The notes below the pieces were generated by a model, which had not been told where the DNA came from, ran no database searches, and was given only the letters and a program-made list of their open reading frames with translations. This document shows, piece by piece, positions 17,643 to 26,145 of a stretch of DNA of 61,577 nt. Position 1 is the stretch's first letter. Every line of letters starts with the position of its first letter. A program made the translations under genes and the position numbers. This DNA is from a virus. The DNA lies in IMG/VR virus record IMGVR_UViG_3300043256_000467, positions 1 through 61,577 of that record; one strand, given 5' to 3'.

Positions 17643-18204
17643 CTGGAAAGGACTCCGCCGCGAGCGCGACGTCCTCCTCCTTCACGGAAGCCGTCTCCCC
17701 CACCGCCCGCGTAAGTGAGTTGAGATCCTCAGTCGTGGCGACAGCGTACATCCTGAGCCATGAGATATACCGCGCTTTGGGCGTTGCGTGCTCGACCGAG
17801 ATCCCTGCACTCTTAAGCGTATCGATCCAGTCGTCGTCCTCCGGCTTCGATACGCCATCAGGGATATGCTCAATGCTCGTCCCCACCGCGAGCATAATGT
17901 TCATTGCCGCATCCCCGACGCGAAGTCGATGGTCTAGAAGCGCTCGCTTGTAGTCTGGATCCTCGGGGTTCTCCTCCTCCCGGCCCTTTGCCTCGTTGAG
18001 GAAAGTGGGGACTGCAGGAGCCTCGATTTCACTGCCAGCCAGCCGAAGCAGGAGGGGCGGGATGGGGCTACACTTCAAGACAACCCCATTCGAGAGAGTG
18101 ACAAGCCCCCGCTCCCCCGCGTCCCCTCTTGCTTCAGCAACCTTAGCAGCAGCTCTAATAGCCTCTGTCGATGCCGTGCCTTTGCCCTTGCCAACCGCTG
18201 CCAT
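17530..18204 (-). CDS. Tail assembly chaperone, upstream frame
   Basis: 224 residues from the ATG at 18204 (MAAVGKGKG), eight bases after GGAGGG. Located after the tail tube gene as expected for a gpG-like chaperone that coats the tape measure protein. The last 35 residues, in the overlap with the next frame, become Arg/Ser-rich (SGRDGRDVHPSPRRARRG), as if this part is mainly constrained by the other frame. Confidence 0.75.
   Translation of the reverse strand: MAAVGKGKGTASTEAIRAAAKVAEARGDAGERGLVTLSNGVVLKCSPIPPLLLRLAGSEIEAPAVPTFLNEAKGREEENPEDPDYKRALLDHRLRVGDAAMNIMLAVGTSIEHIPDGVSKPEDDDWIDTLKSAGISVEHATPKARYISWLRMYAVATTEDLNSLTRAVGETASVKEEDVALAAESFPGEEARGADSQPTVASSGRDGRDVHPSPRRARRGNRRA
17642..17682 (-). 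promoter_or_regulatory. Possible recoding region for tail chaperones
   Basis: An internal Shine-Dalgarno-like AAGGAGGAGGAC (17671-17682) and a pyrimidine-rich TCC-TTT-CCA (17644-17652) lie just before the downstream GTG. The downstream frame is open from about codon 170 of the upstream gene. Could mediate a +1/-2 shift or simply initiation at the GTG. Confidence 0.4.
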
Positions 18205-18238
18205 TGTATACACCCTCCATTTTTCTGCGCCGCAGCTG

Positions 18239-19738
18239 TTACGCTGAGGCCTTCACAAAGAACCCGTCTGTCCCATCGTCTGCGAGACCCCCACCGAAGA
18301 CGACGTTCGGGTCCTCTTCACACACCGCCAAAGAGCTAACGTAATCGTTTGCAGGGAATGTAGTCGTGGCCTCTGGTAGCACGTACCACGAGTAGCCGCC
18401 GTCAATCGTCCGCAGGATGCGGCCAGCGGGGCCCACTATACTGTGAGCTAGGTAGCCCACAGTAGGAGTGGAGAACTTAATGTCGCGCACGACGCCCGCG
18501 CCGGATCCCGGAAACGCCTTCGCGGTCCAGGTTGCACCTGCGTCTCTGGTGTACCAGAGCGAGCCTTGGATATCGCCAACGAACCACTCTAGCTCACTCC
18601 GCATCCAGACGGCGGTCAGGTCAACAGCAGGGATCGGCCCGACGACCAACGTCCACGTCTCCCCACCATTCTCCGTCACGACGACTGCGTTACTCTCACC
18701 GACCGCGACGACGTTCCGCTCGTCGATACCATGCACGGCGGCCAGGTTCTGCGCGGTAACAACCCCTGCATCCTGCACGGTCACGGACGCTGTGGGGTCA
18801 GCGGTGAAGTAGATGTACCCACCATCACCGACGATGAAGGTATGCAGCGCTCCCGCACTCCAGATGGCGTTCGGGGCCCCAGCCGGACACTGGAACCCTA
18901 CTGCCATCTCGACCCACGCCTCTGTCCCAGCGAGGATGTTGGCAATGGTCGCGTAGTGCAACGAACAGGAAGCGTTCGATACGATGATAAGTCGTGTACC
19001 TACGCAATCCATTGCGCTGGGATCATCAGCGATCCCGAGTGTGGTGACGTTCGTTTCGCCAAGCGTCGTCCCGCCATCCTGCGAGAAGATCAGCTCGCCA
19101 GGGAGTCCAGGCGAACCGCCAGCCGTGAGCGTCAGGGCGAACACGACCTGGCACCCATCCGACGGGAGCCCGCACTCACCACACTGTCGCGAGTCGCAGA
19201 TCTCTACGTCGACGATCTCCTGGACGATCTCGGCCGCGCCCAACTCCGCTGGAAGTAGACGGCCGATCTCGTAATAGTTGAGGCCAGTAAGAGGGATGTT
19301 TTCGTTGATTACCGCGTCCTCGCCAGAGACGAGAGCGCCTAGCTCATCCGCCCCATAGCTTGTGAGGATAGCGCCTTCGAGAACGGCCACCTTATGCCAA
19401 CCGCCATTGAAGTCCGTGGGGTTGCGACACTCCCCCATGTGCACTTGCGCGTCAATCGGGCACCGCTTTCGGAAGAGCCGCAGCATCTCCGAAAGGTCCT
19501 GCGTGTACCGGACCTGAATGGGAAGCTGCGGGAGCCCCTGCGCTCCCCTAATCGTGTCTATGATGTCGAAGAGCCCGTACTGATCTTCACTCGGCGCCTC
19601 GATAGACGTGAGGTCGCCGCCGTCCCAACTCGGCGACTGCGCCCGCCCAAAGCCCTGGTAGACAGGAGCATTGGCGGGGCCGGCTCGATCTTCAATGGTA
19701 AACAGCCTAGAGAATGGTGTACGTTGCAGATTAGGCAA
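18239..19738 (-). CDS. Major tail tube protein with C-terminal beta-propeller
   Basis: 499 residues starting at TTG, with a very strong GGAGGTGA seven bases upstream. The first ~170 residues fit a tail tube protein (QLPIQVRYTQDLSEMLRLF). The rest consists of repeats with SQDGGTT, TENGGETWT, TRDAGATWT and TIDGGYSW, the BNR/Ycf48-like beta-propeller signature found in sialidases and photosystem assembly factors. Such a domain on the tail shaft would be exposed and could bind glycans. The gene lies directly upstream of the chaperone genes, as tail tube genes usually do. Confidence 0.78.
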   Translation of the reverse strand: MPNLQRTPFSRLFTIEDRAGPANAPVYQGFGRAQSPSWDGGDLTSIEAPSEDQYGLFDIIDTIRGAQGLPQLPIQVRYTQDLSEMLRLFRKRCPIDAQVHMGECRNPTDFNGGWHKVAVLEGAILTSYGADELGALVSGEDAVINENIPLTGLNYYEIGRLLPAELGAAEIVQEIVDVEICDSRQCGECGLPSDGCQVVFALTLTAGGSPGLPGELIFSQDGGTTLGETNVTTLGIADDPSAMDCVGTRLIIVSNASCSLHYATIANILAGTEAWVEMAVGFQCPAGAPNAIWSAGALHTFIVGDGGYIYFTADPTASVTVQDAGVVTAQNLAAVHGIDERNVVAVGESNAVVVTENGGETWTLVVGPIPAVDLTAVWMRSELEWFVGDIQGSLWYTRDAGATWTAKAFPGSGAGVVRDIKFSTPTVGYLAHSIVGPAGRILRTIDGGYSWYVLPEATTTFPANDYVSSLAVCEEDPNVVFGGGLADDGTDGFFVKASA

Positions 19739-19744
19739 GCTACG

Positions 19745-20059
19745 TCACCTCCCTTTCGCTCTGTGTGCCTCTGGCGCACCAAGATATACATCGATAATCC
19801 TGCCTACATCGACCTTAAGCGCACCTATCAGCGCTCCTCGAATCTCCTGACGTCTCCGCTGCGCGTCTCGCTGCGTCAGGATCCCCCGAGAATACAACTG
19901 ATTGTGTAGGCGCACCTCGATCTCAAGTGGAAGACCAAGCGACACGAGCGATGGGGGGCCGATTGGGATACCTATCCTCGCGTCCCCGTCTGGAGCATCG
20001 CTTGGCAACGAGACTTTCCAATACCTCCCCTCCTCATCCTCCCAGTGAGCTTCACGCAA
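19745..20059 (-). CDS. Putative head-tail joining / tail completion protein
   Basis: About 104 residues. No in-frame ATG lies after the upstream stop, so I place the start at a TTG (20059) preceded by GGAGGCCGTCC; the longer reading overlaps the previous gene by 180 bases and is low-complexity. The sequence has a helical stretch LTQRDAQRRRQEIRGALIGA. Assignment rests on position between connector and tail tube genes. Confidence 0.6.
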   Translation of the reverse strand: MREAHWEDEEGRYWKVSLPSDAPDGDARIGIPIGPPSLVSLGLPLEIEVRLHNQLYSRGILTQRDAQRRRQEIRGALIGALKVDVGRIIDVYLGAPEAHRAKGR

Positions 20060-21323
20060 GGACGGCCTCCGCAACTCCTCCCTCTTGGCGGACGCGCCTC
20101 CACGCGAAGATTGCTCCCCTCCGCGTCCCGAAGGGGTTGTTGAGGTCTTCTGGCGAGACTTGGAACGAGACGTTTTCGAGGTTGGCTGCAAGGTCCTGCC
20201 TCCAATGCTCAATCCATGCGTGTACATTATTACATTCACACACAGGTCTATCCAAGAGCGATGCCGCGTAGTATGCTACGATCTGCGCCCACTCTGGGTC
20301 CATCGTCCGAGTGGGACAAGCGAGGCTACGGTTTCTGAGCCCCGCTCGGTACCATAATCGAGTGAGGTCGGGCTGCCGGCCAAGTGCCCAAACTGCACTA
20401 TCGAATGACTCGTCGTCGGCATTCCATGCTCCTGGTCGGTACGACACGGCTCCAATTCTAGGGTCTTCCCTTTGCATCAAACAGCCAGTCTGCGCGGTGA
20501 AGGCGCACAGCTCACATCCCGTCCCGCAACCACAGGCGCTGAACGGCTCCCATAAAAAGGTCGCTTGCTGCTGAGGATCGTTATAGACACGATAGACGTC
20601 GACCGTGTTTAGGAAATTGCTATCTCCAGCCGGGCTGCCTTCTAGACCACGCAGATGGCTGTCGTCAGCTGGCGGCACTAGATCAAGCTGAAGTTCTGGC
20701 TTGACTGCCTGTTCGCGTCGGAACAGAATCGTTGCTGTCGTGCCAGTTATCGCAACGTTGATCGGCCGGATCTCCCACTGGTCCTCACCGCCTGTCTGCA
20801 CCATGGCATTGGAAACAGGTACATAGATACGCAATTCGCACGGATCTTGCCCTGCTGCGACTGTCACTGTTACCGTCGTCGTTTCCCAGTAGCCATCATT
20901 GTCGACGTCGCTGTATGCTATCGCCGCACCAGCCTCGATCAACGTCTGTGCACGCACACCCCCAGAGATAAAGTGCTTCCAGTTGGTGAAAACGATCTGT
21001 TGCATCCCTCGTATATCGAGTGATCTAAGATTGAACAGCTCCTTACGCCAAGGCCGTACTGTCGGACGCCACTCATCTACCTCCCAGGTCGGCAAGAGTC
21101 GGTAATGAAGCTGCCGCTCAATGTCTGCCTCTGCCTTTGCAACAGCGAGAGCAATATCCTCACGCCCCACGCGATTTACCGCTTGGTGCGCGAACTGCAT
21201 CCACGGCTGCTCGCAGATCGTTACCGGCGCAACGTAGAGTTGATTGAAGTGAAGCGGGCTGATCCCGATAATTCTGGCCCATTCGTCAAGGGGCAACTTA
21301 GTCAGTGTCTGCGCTCTAGCCAT
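20052..21323 (-). CDS. Putative head-tail connector protein
   Basis: 423 residues, in the slot between portal/capsid functions and the tail tube. The N-terminal part is helical (DIALAVAKAEADIERQLHY), followed by a beta-rich region and a Cys-rich patch CGCGTGCELCAF that may bind metal. The C-terminus (AQIVAYYAASLLDRPVC) resembles phage connector or neck proteins. Function inferred from position; no named family recognised with confidence. Confidence 0.65.
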   Translation of the reverse strand: MARAQTLTKLPLDEWARIIGISPLHFNQLYVAPVTICEQPWMQFAHQAVNRVGREDIALAVAKAEADIERQLHYRLLPTWEVDEWRPTVRPWRKELFNLRSLDIRGMQQIVFTNWKHFISGGVRAQTLIEAGAAIAYSDVDNDGYWETTTVTVTVAAGQDPCELRIYVPVSNAMVQTGGEDQWEIRPINVAITGTTATILFRREQAVKPELQLDLVPPADDSHLRGLEGSPAGDSNFLNTVDVYRVYNDPQQQATFLWEPFSACGCGTGCELCAFTAQTGCLMQREDPRIGAVSYRPGAWNADDESFDSAVWALGRQPDLTRLWYRAGLRNRSLACPTRTMDPEWAQIVAYYAASLLDRPVCECNNVHAWIEHWRQDLAANLENVSFQVSPEDLNNPFGTRRGAIFAWRRVRQEGGVAEAVLA

Positions 21324-21609
21324 CGCGCACCCACCTCTCTACTACAATCGCTCCAGCAGCGGCTGCAAGAACGATCACAGGCTCCGGCCGCCAGTACTCC
21401 CATACTCCCCAGAGCAACGCGGCTGTCCAGAGCGAAACGCACCAGATACAGGTAATGAGAACCGGCAGGAGTCCTCTTATCTCACCCTCCTTAGGCACAC
21501 CAATGAAGCGCCGCGCTCGCTCGAAGATGCCCCCAGGGCCTTCCTCGACTGCGATAAGTGAAGCGAGGCGCCAGGAGGCGAAAGCTACGAGGACAGCCTG
21601 TTCTATCAT
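21316..21609 (-). CDS. DUF1360-like membrane protein
   Basis: 97 residues with two hydrophobic segments (GLLPVLITCIWCVSLWTAAL and PVIVLAAAAGAIVVE) and the CIWCVSLW motif of DUF1360 proteins, known from Bacillus spores and many phages. Function unknown. Starts overlap the glycosyltransferase stop and its stop overlaps the connector start, so it is embedded in the structural operon. Confidence 0.72.
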   Translation of the reverse strand: MIEQAVLVAFASWRLASLIAVEEGPGGIFERARRFIGVPKEGEIRGLLPVLITCIWCVSLWTAALLWGVWEYWRPEPVIVLAAAAGAIVVERWVRDG

Positions 21610-24332
21610 CTCGGCGGCCCTTCCGCAACGAGCTCAGGTGTAGCAGCCACCTCTTGCGGGGCCACTTGCCTAAAGTCTCGCATATTAGCAAAGTGCGCAG
21701 CATCCTCCGCTCGCACGTACTTCTTGTTGTTCCGTCCAGCCCCGAAGGAATACGCTTGACCAGAAGGTGCTCTAAAGTGCCTGGTGGATTGCTCGCCTGT
21801 GTACTCGATAAGTACTGCCTCACCATTGGTGCTAACCTGTGCTGCGGGCGACTTCTTCGTCAACGCCTGGGCGACAGGTACCCGCTGCCTCTTCGTGCAT
21901 CCACTACATGCCATAAGCTCCTGCTCTCCTCCAAAGAACCGCTTCCACTTCCTTAAGATCCCCTGCTTGCTCTCCTCGTGCTCGGCGTAGTTCTCCTCCC
22001 GCCGGTAACCCGTACTCTTCCGATACACCCAGAGAGGGTGCGGTATACGAGTGCTGCACTCGCCGATGTTCGCCGCAGCAAGCTGGAAGTCCCAGTCTTC
22101 CCAAGCAGGGAGCTCCTCGTCGAAGCCACCCACCTCTTCCCATATCCGCTTAGGATAGAGTGCAGTGACGGCGTGGAGGCACCCTTTCGTTCGCAGATGA
22201 GTCATATATGTGCTGGGATCAAAGTCTTCAGCCTCGAAGATCTGCTGCTGCCCACCCTCCGCCTCGTCGTACCAGTCCGAGTAGACGATGCCTCCAACCT
22301 CACTCCACGCCTCAAACATCTCCTGCAAACACTGCGGCTGCAAATAGTCATCTGCGTCAAGGGGGAGGAAGAGCCGTGCTCGACTTCTGGCTATCCCCTT
22401 GTTCCTCGCAGCAGCTACACCAAGGCTCCTCCGTCCAGCATCGATGACCGTAACCCACGAGGGGAGTTGTCGAGGGAGCGTTTTGCCCGTATCGTTGACG
22501 ACAATGCACTCCCACTGCCGGAAAGTCTGCGCGTCAACACTGTCAACCGCATCCCAGATCAACTCCTCGTGCCCAGGACCCACCGGGATTACGACAGCGA
22601 TGATAGGAGGATCGCACGAGTGCATGGGGGGCTGTTCAGCAGCCACTGCGCCGGCCGGACGCACATCTGGAAACGTGCTCCAGGGGAACCATGCGCTCCA
22701 TTCCCGCTGCCCGACCTCTCGACTCATAGACCCTTCGCGGTTGCGGTAGATGAGCGTGTCGGCAGTTGATACCATCTTTGGCCTGAATCCGTAGCTCGCG
22801 GCTCTAGTCCAGAATTCTGCATCTTCCGCCGTACGGCAGCGAGCCCTATATCCACCCGTCCGCTCCCAGACTTCCCTGCGGAACATCGAGCAATACGGCA
22901 GCAAGTTACGCTGCACCTCCTGCCACTCATACTTGAATACCATAGGCCAGCCTGAGTGCCCGGGATTGACACCCTGCACGTTGTACTCTGTCGGCGTTTC
23001 CCCATCCTCGTCGACGAACAGGACGTTGCCGTAGGTGATATGTAGCCCGCGATCCTCGTCGAGCGCGTCAGCGAGCAGCCCAACAGTCCTAGGCGTGAGC
23101 ATATCGTCAGCATCGAGCGGCAAGATATATCGCCCCCGAGCCTGAGCAATGCCTGTATTCCTCGCCATTGCCAGGTACTGGTTCTTCTTGTTGTGGATGA
23201 CCCGAACGCGCTCGTCCTTCTTGGCATACTCATCGGCGATGGCTCCGCACCGGTCTGGCGAAGCGTCGTCGACAACGATGCACTCGAAGTCATCATCCTT
23301 CTGAGCGAGTACAGAGTCGAGGCAATCAGGGAGGTAGTCAGCTAAGTTGTACGCCGTGACTATAATGGATACTCGTGGGCCACTACGTCGCTCCTTCCAT
23401 TCAGAGACGACGCTCTGCAGAAAGGTGGCGTACATCTTCCCGACCTCTCCATATGAGAACGCTCCCGCAACTTCACGCGAGCGTCGGGAGAGTCTGTCGT
23501 GGTTCTCGAACGCCCAGCGGACGCCCTCGATCAAGCCATCATGGTCGCCAGGAGCCGCTAGCCAGGCAGTGTCTTTATGCTTGAGGAACTCCCGTTGACC
23601 TCCCCACGCCCACCCGACGATGGGCACCCCAGCAGCCATCGCTTCCAAAGTGCCAACGCCGAAAGTCTCTCGTGCGGTGCAGAGATAGATCCCCGCAGCC
23701 TGGACCAACTGCTTCGCTTCCACAAACGGGAGGCGCCCAGTGACCTGAAGATTAGGGGGGCTTTCTCCATGCAAGTCAAACGTCGTGACGAACTTGATAT
23801 CTGGCATCGCCTCCGCAAGCTTGACTATCGGTGTCGGGTCGCAGATCGGATCTGGTCGCGTCTTATTCCACAACACGTAACCTGAGCCGTACTCCGACCT
23901 GTCGCTAGCAGGCCACTCGGCAGCATCAATCCCGTGTGGGATGACGCCGACTTTCCTCATCGTGTGCCGGCGGATAGCCTGGGCGACCCAGAATGAGTGA
24001 GCGATGACTGCGTCAGAGTGCCGGATGCTCTCCATCACCTGCGCGTTCGCCTTGATCGCCCACGCAGGCCATTCGTATGGCCTACCAGTTGCAGGATCTA
24101 TATCCGCCCAATAGAGCCCATGGCAATCGAGGATGAGTGGGAGGTCCTTGTACTGCCTAAGATACTTCGACGCTCGCTCGATATGGACAATGACGGCATC
24201 CGCCTCCTCGTGCGAAGGCACGATCTCGATACCGTGCTCTGGCAGGACGCTGCGCTGCATCTCGACGACACGGCGAACGCCCCCATCACCATCATCCTCG
24301 CCCTTGAAGTCGGGGTAGATATATACCCGCAT
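21606..24332 (-). CDS. Three-domain glycosyltransferase (GT4 + GT2 + GT2)
   Basis: 908 residues. Residues 1-300 form a GT-B, GT4-type domain (IPHGIDAAEWP, and FGVGTLEAMAAGVPIVG with the EX7E-like patch). A GT-A domain follows (SIIVTAYNLADYLPDCLDSV, VVDDASPD, PLDADD), then a second GT-A domain (AVVIPVGPGHEEL, GVAAARNKGIARSRA, PLDADDYLQ). The last ~75 residues (AVLIEYTG, RHFRAPSGQAYSFG) resemble a small beta domain seen on other phage glycosyltransferases. Such an enzyme could add three successive sugars. It closes the glycan cassette and abuts connector genes, so virion proteins are likely acceptors (inference). Confidence 0.9.
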   Translation of the reverse strand: MRVYIYPDFKGEDDGDGGVRRVVEMQRSVLPEHGIEIVPSHEEADAVIVHIERASKYLRQYKDLPLILDCHGLYWADIDPATGRPYEWPAWAIKANAQVMESIRHSDAVIAHSFWVAQAIRRHTMRKVGVIPHGIDAAEWPASDRSEYGSGYVLWNKTRPDPICDPTPIVKLAEAMPDIKFVTTFDLHGESPPNLQVTGRLPFVEAKQLVQAAGIYLCTARETFGVGTLEAMAAGVPIVGWAWGGQREFLKHKDTAWLAAPGDHDGLIEGVRWAFENHDRLSRRSREVAGAFSYGEVGKMYATFLQSVVSEWKERRSGPRVSIIVTAYNLADYLPDCLDSVLAQKDDDFECIVVDDASPDRCGAIADEYAKKDERVRVIHNKKNQYLAMARNTGIAQARGRYILPLDADDMLTPRTVGLLADALDEDRGLHITYGNVLFVDEDGETPTEYNVQGVNPGHSGWPMVFKYEWQEVQRNLLPYCSMFRREVWERTGGYRARCRTAEDAEFWTRAASYGFRPKMVSTADTLIYRNREGSMSREVGQREWSAWFPWSTFPDVRPAGAVAAEQPPMHSCDPPIIAVVIPVGPGHEELIWDAVDSVDAQTFRQWECIVVNDTGKTLPRQLPSWVTVIDAGRRSLGVAAARNKGIARSRARLFLPLDADDYLQPQCLQEMFEAWSEVGGIVYSDWYDEAEGGQQQIFEAEDFDPSTYMTHLRTKGCLHAVTALYPKRIWEEVGGFDEELPAWEDWDFQLAAANIGECSTRIPHPLWVYRKSTGYRREENYAEHEESKQGILRKWKRFFGGEQELMACSGCTKRQRVPVAQALTKKSPAAQVSTNGEAVLIEYTGEQSTRHFRAPSGQAYSFGAGRNNKKYVRAEDAAHFANMRDFRQVAPQEVAATPELVAEGPPR

Positions 24333-24337
24333 AGTAA

Positions 24338-24967
24338 CTATCTCACTCCAACTCTATGCGTTCTGTGCGATGGAATGCAATTTGCTACGACGACAGCAAG
24401 CTGGGCTGCTACCCCTCCGGTAACTGTGCCAACACTCACCACGGTGCCCACACTCGGAGGACCATTTACTAGCATCAAGCGATAGGAAGTCCGCCCCTGT
24501 ACCTCAATCTTTCCTCGGCGCGGAGTAAACTCGACCTGTTCTCCAACATTGGGCAAGTCCCCGAAGGGGATTAGCCCATCTTCTCCAGGTTGTTCAGAAG
24601 TAGCGTAATCCTCAACCCCAACATCTCCAGGTACATCTCCCCAAGGAAACGCATCGCAAGCTAGCGCCATCGAAAGGTCAGGGGTGGGACTCTTCCCGTT
24701 GATGCGCAAAGTGAGAGATGCGCGGATGACCGATCTGATCTCCCCGATCTGCGAGGTATCAAAACTCAGCAGATATTGCTGAACGATGAATATACCAACA
24801 AACGGCACCGCTCGGATTGCCGTCGTTATAGGAGATGCCGCCGCAAAGAAGAAGGGAGGATACCATATACCACCTCCACCAGTCTCCGCATCAATATCTG
24901 CGTCGAACGTCAAGAGCCGAAACGTTGTCCCCCACGTTCCCACCAAGATGTCTTTTGGTACAATCAC
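24338..24967 (-). CDS. Putative virion protein, DNRLRE-like beta-sandwich
   Basis: 209 residues. The central part (YLLSFDTSQIGE..RSVIRASLTLRING) matches the strand pattern of DNRLRE/CBM-like beta-sandwich domains, found on surface proteins. It sits between glycosyltransferase genes. It could be a surface decoration that is itself glycosylated, or a glycan-binding protein. Family assignment is tentative. Confidence 0.5.
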   Translation of the reverse strand: MIVPKDILVGTWGTTFRLLTFDADIDAETGGGGIWYPPFFFAAASPITTAIRAVPFVGIFIVQQYLLSFDTSQIGEIRSVIRASLTLRINGKSPTPDLSMALACDAFPWGDVPGDVGVEDYATSEQPGEDGLIPFGDLPNVGEQVEFTPRRGKIEVQGRTSYRLMLVNGPPSVGTVVSVGTVTGGVAAQLAVVVANCIPSHRTHRVGVR

Positions 24968-25665
24968 GACACTACGGCCTCCAACTCATCTACTGGAGCT
25001 GGATAGGTTCCAATGTGAGCAAACAGGTCCCCCCAAGGATGAATAAGATCAAGCGGCCAGACTACTCCTCGTCTAGCTTCCGGCCGGTGAGCTATCTCAA
25101 ACTCGGTGGTGCCTGGATCAAGTCCCTCCTGCCAAGGGCCGACACGTCTCTGCCGTTCCGCTGTTTCCAGCCGGGGATGTCCCGCCCACACGTGTGGCTC
25201 AGGAGAGTCAGGATCAAGAAGGAGGTAATGATTGCCGGACATATCATGGCGGAACTCCCCCTTTAACGGCTGCGTGTAGCCGATGTATCCTAGGCGGAGG
25301 CAGTCGAACCAACCTTCCTGAAGCGCTGCTACCAGCGGGTCGAGGTCGAGCGGCTTGGTTAGGCTCCAGTCGTCTTCGAGAGGCAGGACGACCTCAGCCC
25401 AAGCATGAACTGTCTGGAGTGCTAAGTTGTAGTTCGCCCCGTAGCCCCTACGTTCTGAGTTCGTCACGGTATGAGTGAGTGGAGGATGCTCAGCGAGTAT
25501 CCCCGCTAGGTGCTCACGATATTCTGGCGGGCTCCCGTCGTCAGCGATATGCACAGCGAGGCTCCCAGAGTAATGGATATTCTGGAGCGCAGAGCGGAGC
25601 GTCTGCTCGGCGTACTCCTGGCGGTTGTAGGTCAGGAGTAAGATGCAGAGATTAGGCCAGTCCAT
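24964..25665 (-). CDS. GT2 glycosyltransferase
   Basis: 233 residues with a GT-A fold signature: CILLLTYNRQEYAEQTLRSA at the N-terminus, HIADDGSPPEY (nucleotide-binding aspartates), GYGANYNLALQ and the metal-binding LPLEDDW. It overlaps both neighbours by a few bases. Part of the glycan cassette; donor sugar and acceptor unknown. Confidence 0.82.
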   Translation of the reverse strand: MDWPNLCILLLTYNRQEYAEQTLRSALQNIHYSGSLAVHIADDGSPPEYREHLAGILAEHPPLTHTVTNSERRGYGANYNLALQTVHAWAEVVLPLEDDWSLTKPLDLDPLVAALQEGWFDCLRLGYIGYTQPLKGEFRHDMSGNHYLLLDPDSPEPHVWAGHPRLETAERQRRVGPWQEGLDPGTTEFEIAHRPEARRGVVWPLDLIHPWGDLFAHIGTYPAPVDELEAVVS

Positions 25666-25867
25666 CTACCTCTTCCCTGCTACGTACTCTTGCCAAGATC
25701 GCTGCCGCAAAAGCTCGTGCAGCCCCGGCCCCAGCAGCGATAACGTAAGCCTTCCAATCTTGTAGTACCACTTCCGGATCCAATTCCGCCACTAGTTGCA
25801 GCACAAACACCACGGCTGCGACACCGCCGAACCACAATAACTCTTCTAGTCTCTTGAAGTTGTACAT
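25652..25867 (-). CDS. Small two-TM holin-like protein
   Basis: 71 residues from the ATG at 25867, right after the upstream TAG. Two hydrophobic segments (LLWFGGVAAVVFVLQLVAEL and YVIAAGAGAARAFAAAILA) separated by a short acidic loop, then a charged tail RVRSREEVD: the layout of a small holin. No enzyme motif. The next gene upstream is also a small membrane protein. Confidence 0.55.
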   Translation of the reverse strand: MYNFKRLEELLWFGGVAAVVFVLQLVAELDPEVVLQDWKAYVIAAGAGAARAFAAAILARVRSREEVDGLA

Positions 25868-25868
25868 C

Positions 25869-26135
25869 CTACCCTCCCCCACTCCGCTGGACGACGGGAC
25901 AGTTCCCGATTTTCGCGTCCATCCGTATCAGGGTCTTGTGCATCTCTTGCACTTCTTTGTTCCCTTCGTCCTGCAGCTTTATCATCTGTTGAAACTGTAG
26001 TTCCAGCGTGGCGGCGTTAGGATTTCTACCGTTCCTGCCGTTCCGTCGGAAGCTCAGCCCGACGAAGCCTAGCAGCCCCACGATTATGGTGGCGGCTGTG
26101 CCTAGAAGTCCTGCGAGAACTGGTACTGGCTCCAC
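25869..26135 (-). CDS. Small single-TM membrane protein
   Basis: 88 residues: an N-terminal membrane helix (VLAGLLGTAATIIVGLLGFV), a basic patch RRNGRNGRN, then an amphipathic helix LELQFQQMIKLQDEGNKEVQ. The topology resembles BhlA/XhlA-type holin accessory proteins. Together with the next gene it may form a lysis pair, although endolysin genes lie elsewhere. Confidence 0.55.
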   Translation of the reverse strand: MEPVPVLAGLLGTAATIIVGLLGFVGLSFRRNGRNGRNPNAATLELQFQQMIKLQDEGNKEVQEMHKTLIRMDAKIGNCPVVQRSGGG

Positions 26136-26145
26136 TCCTATCTCC

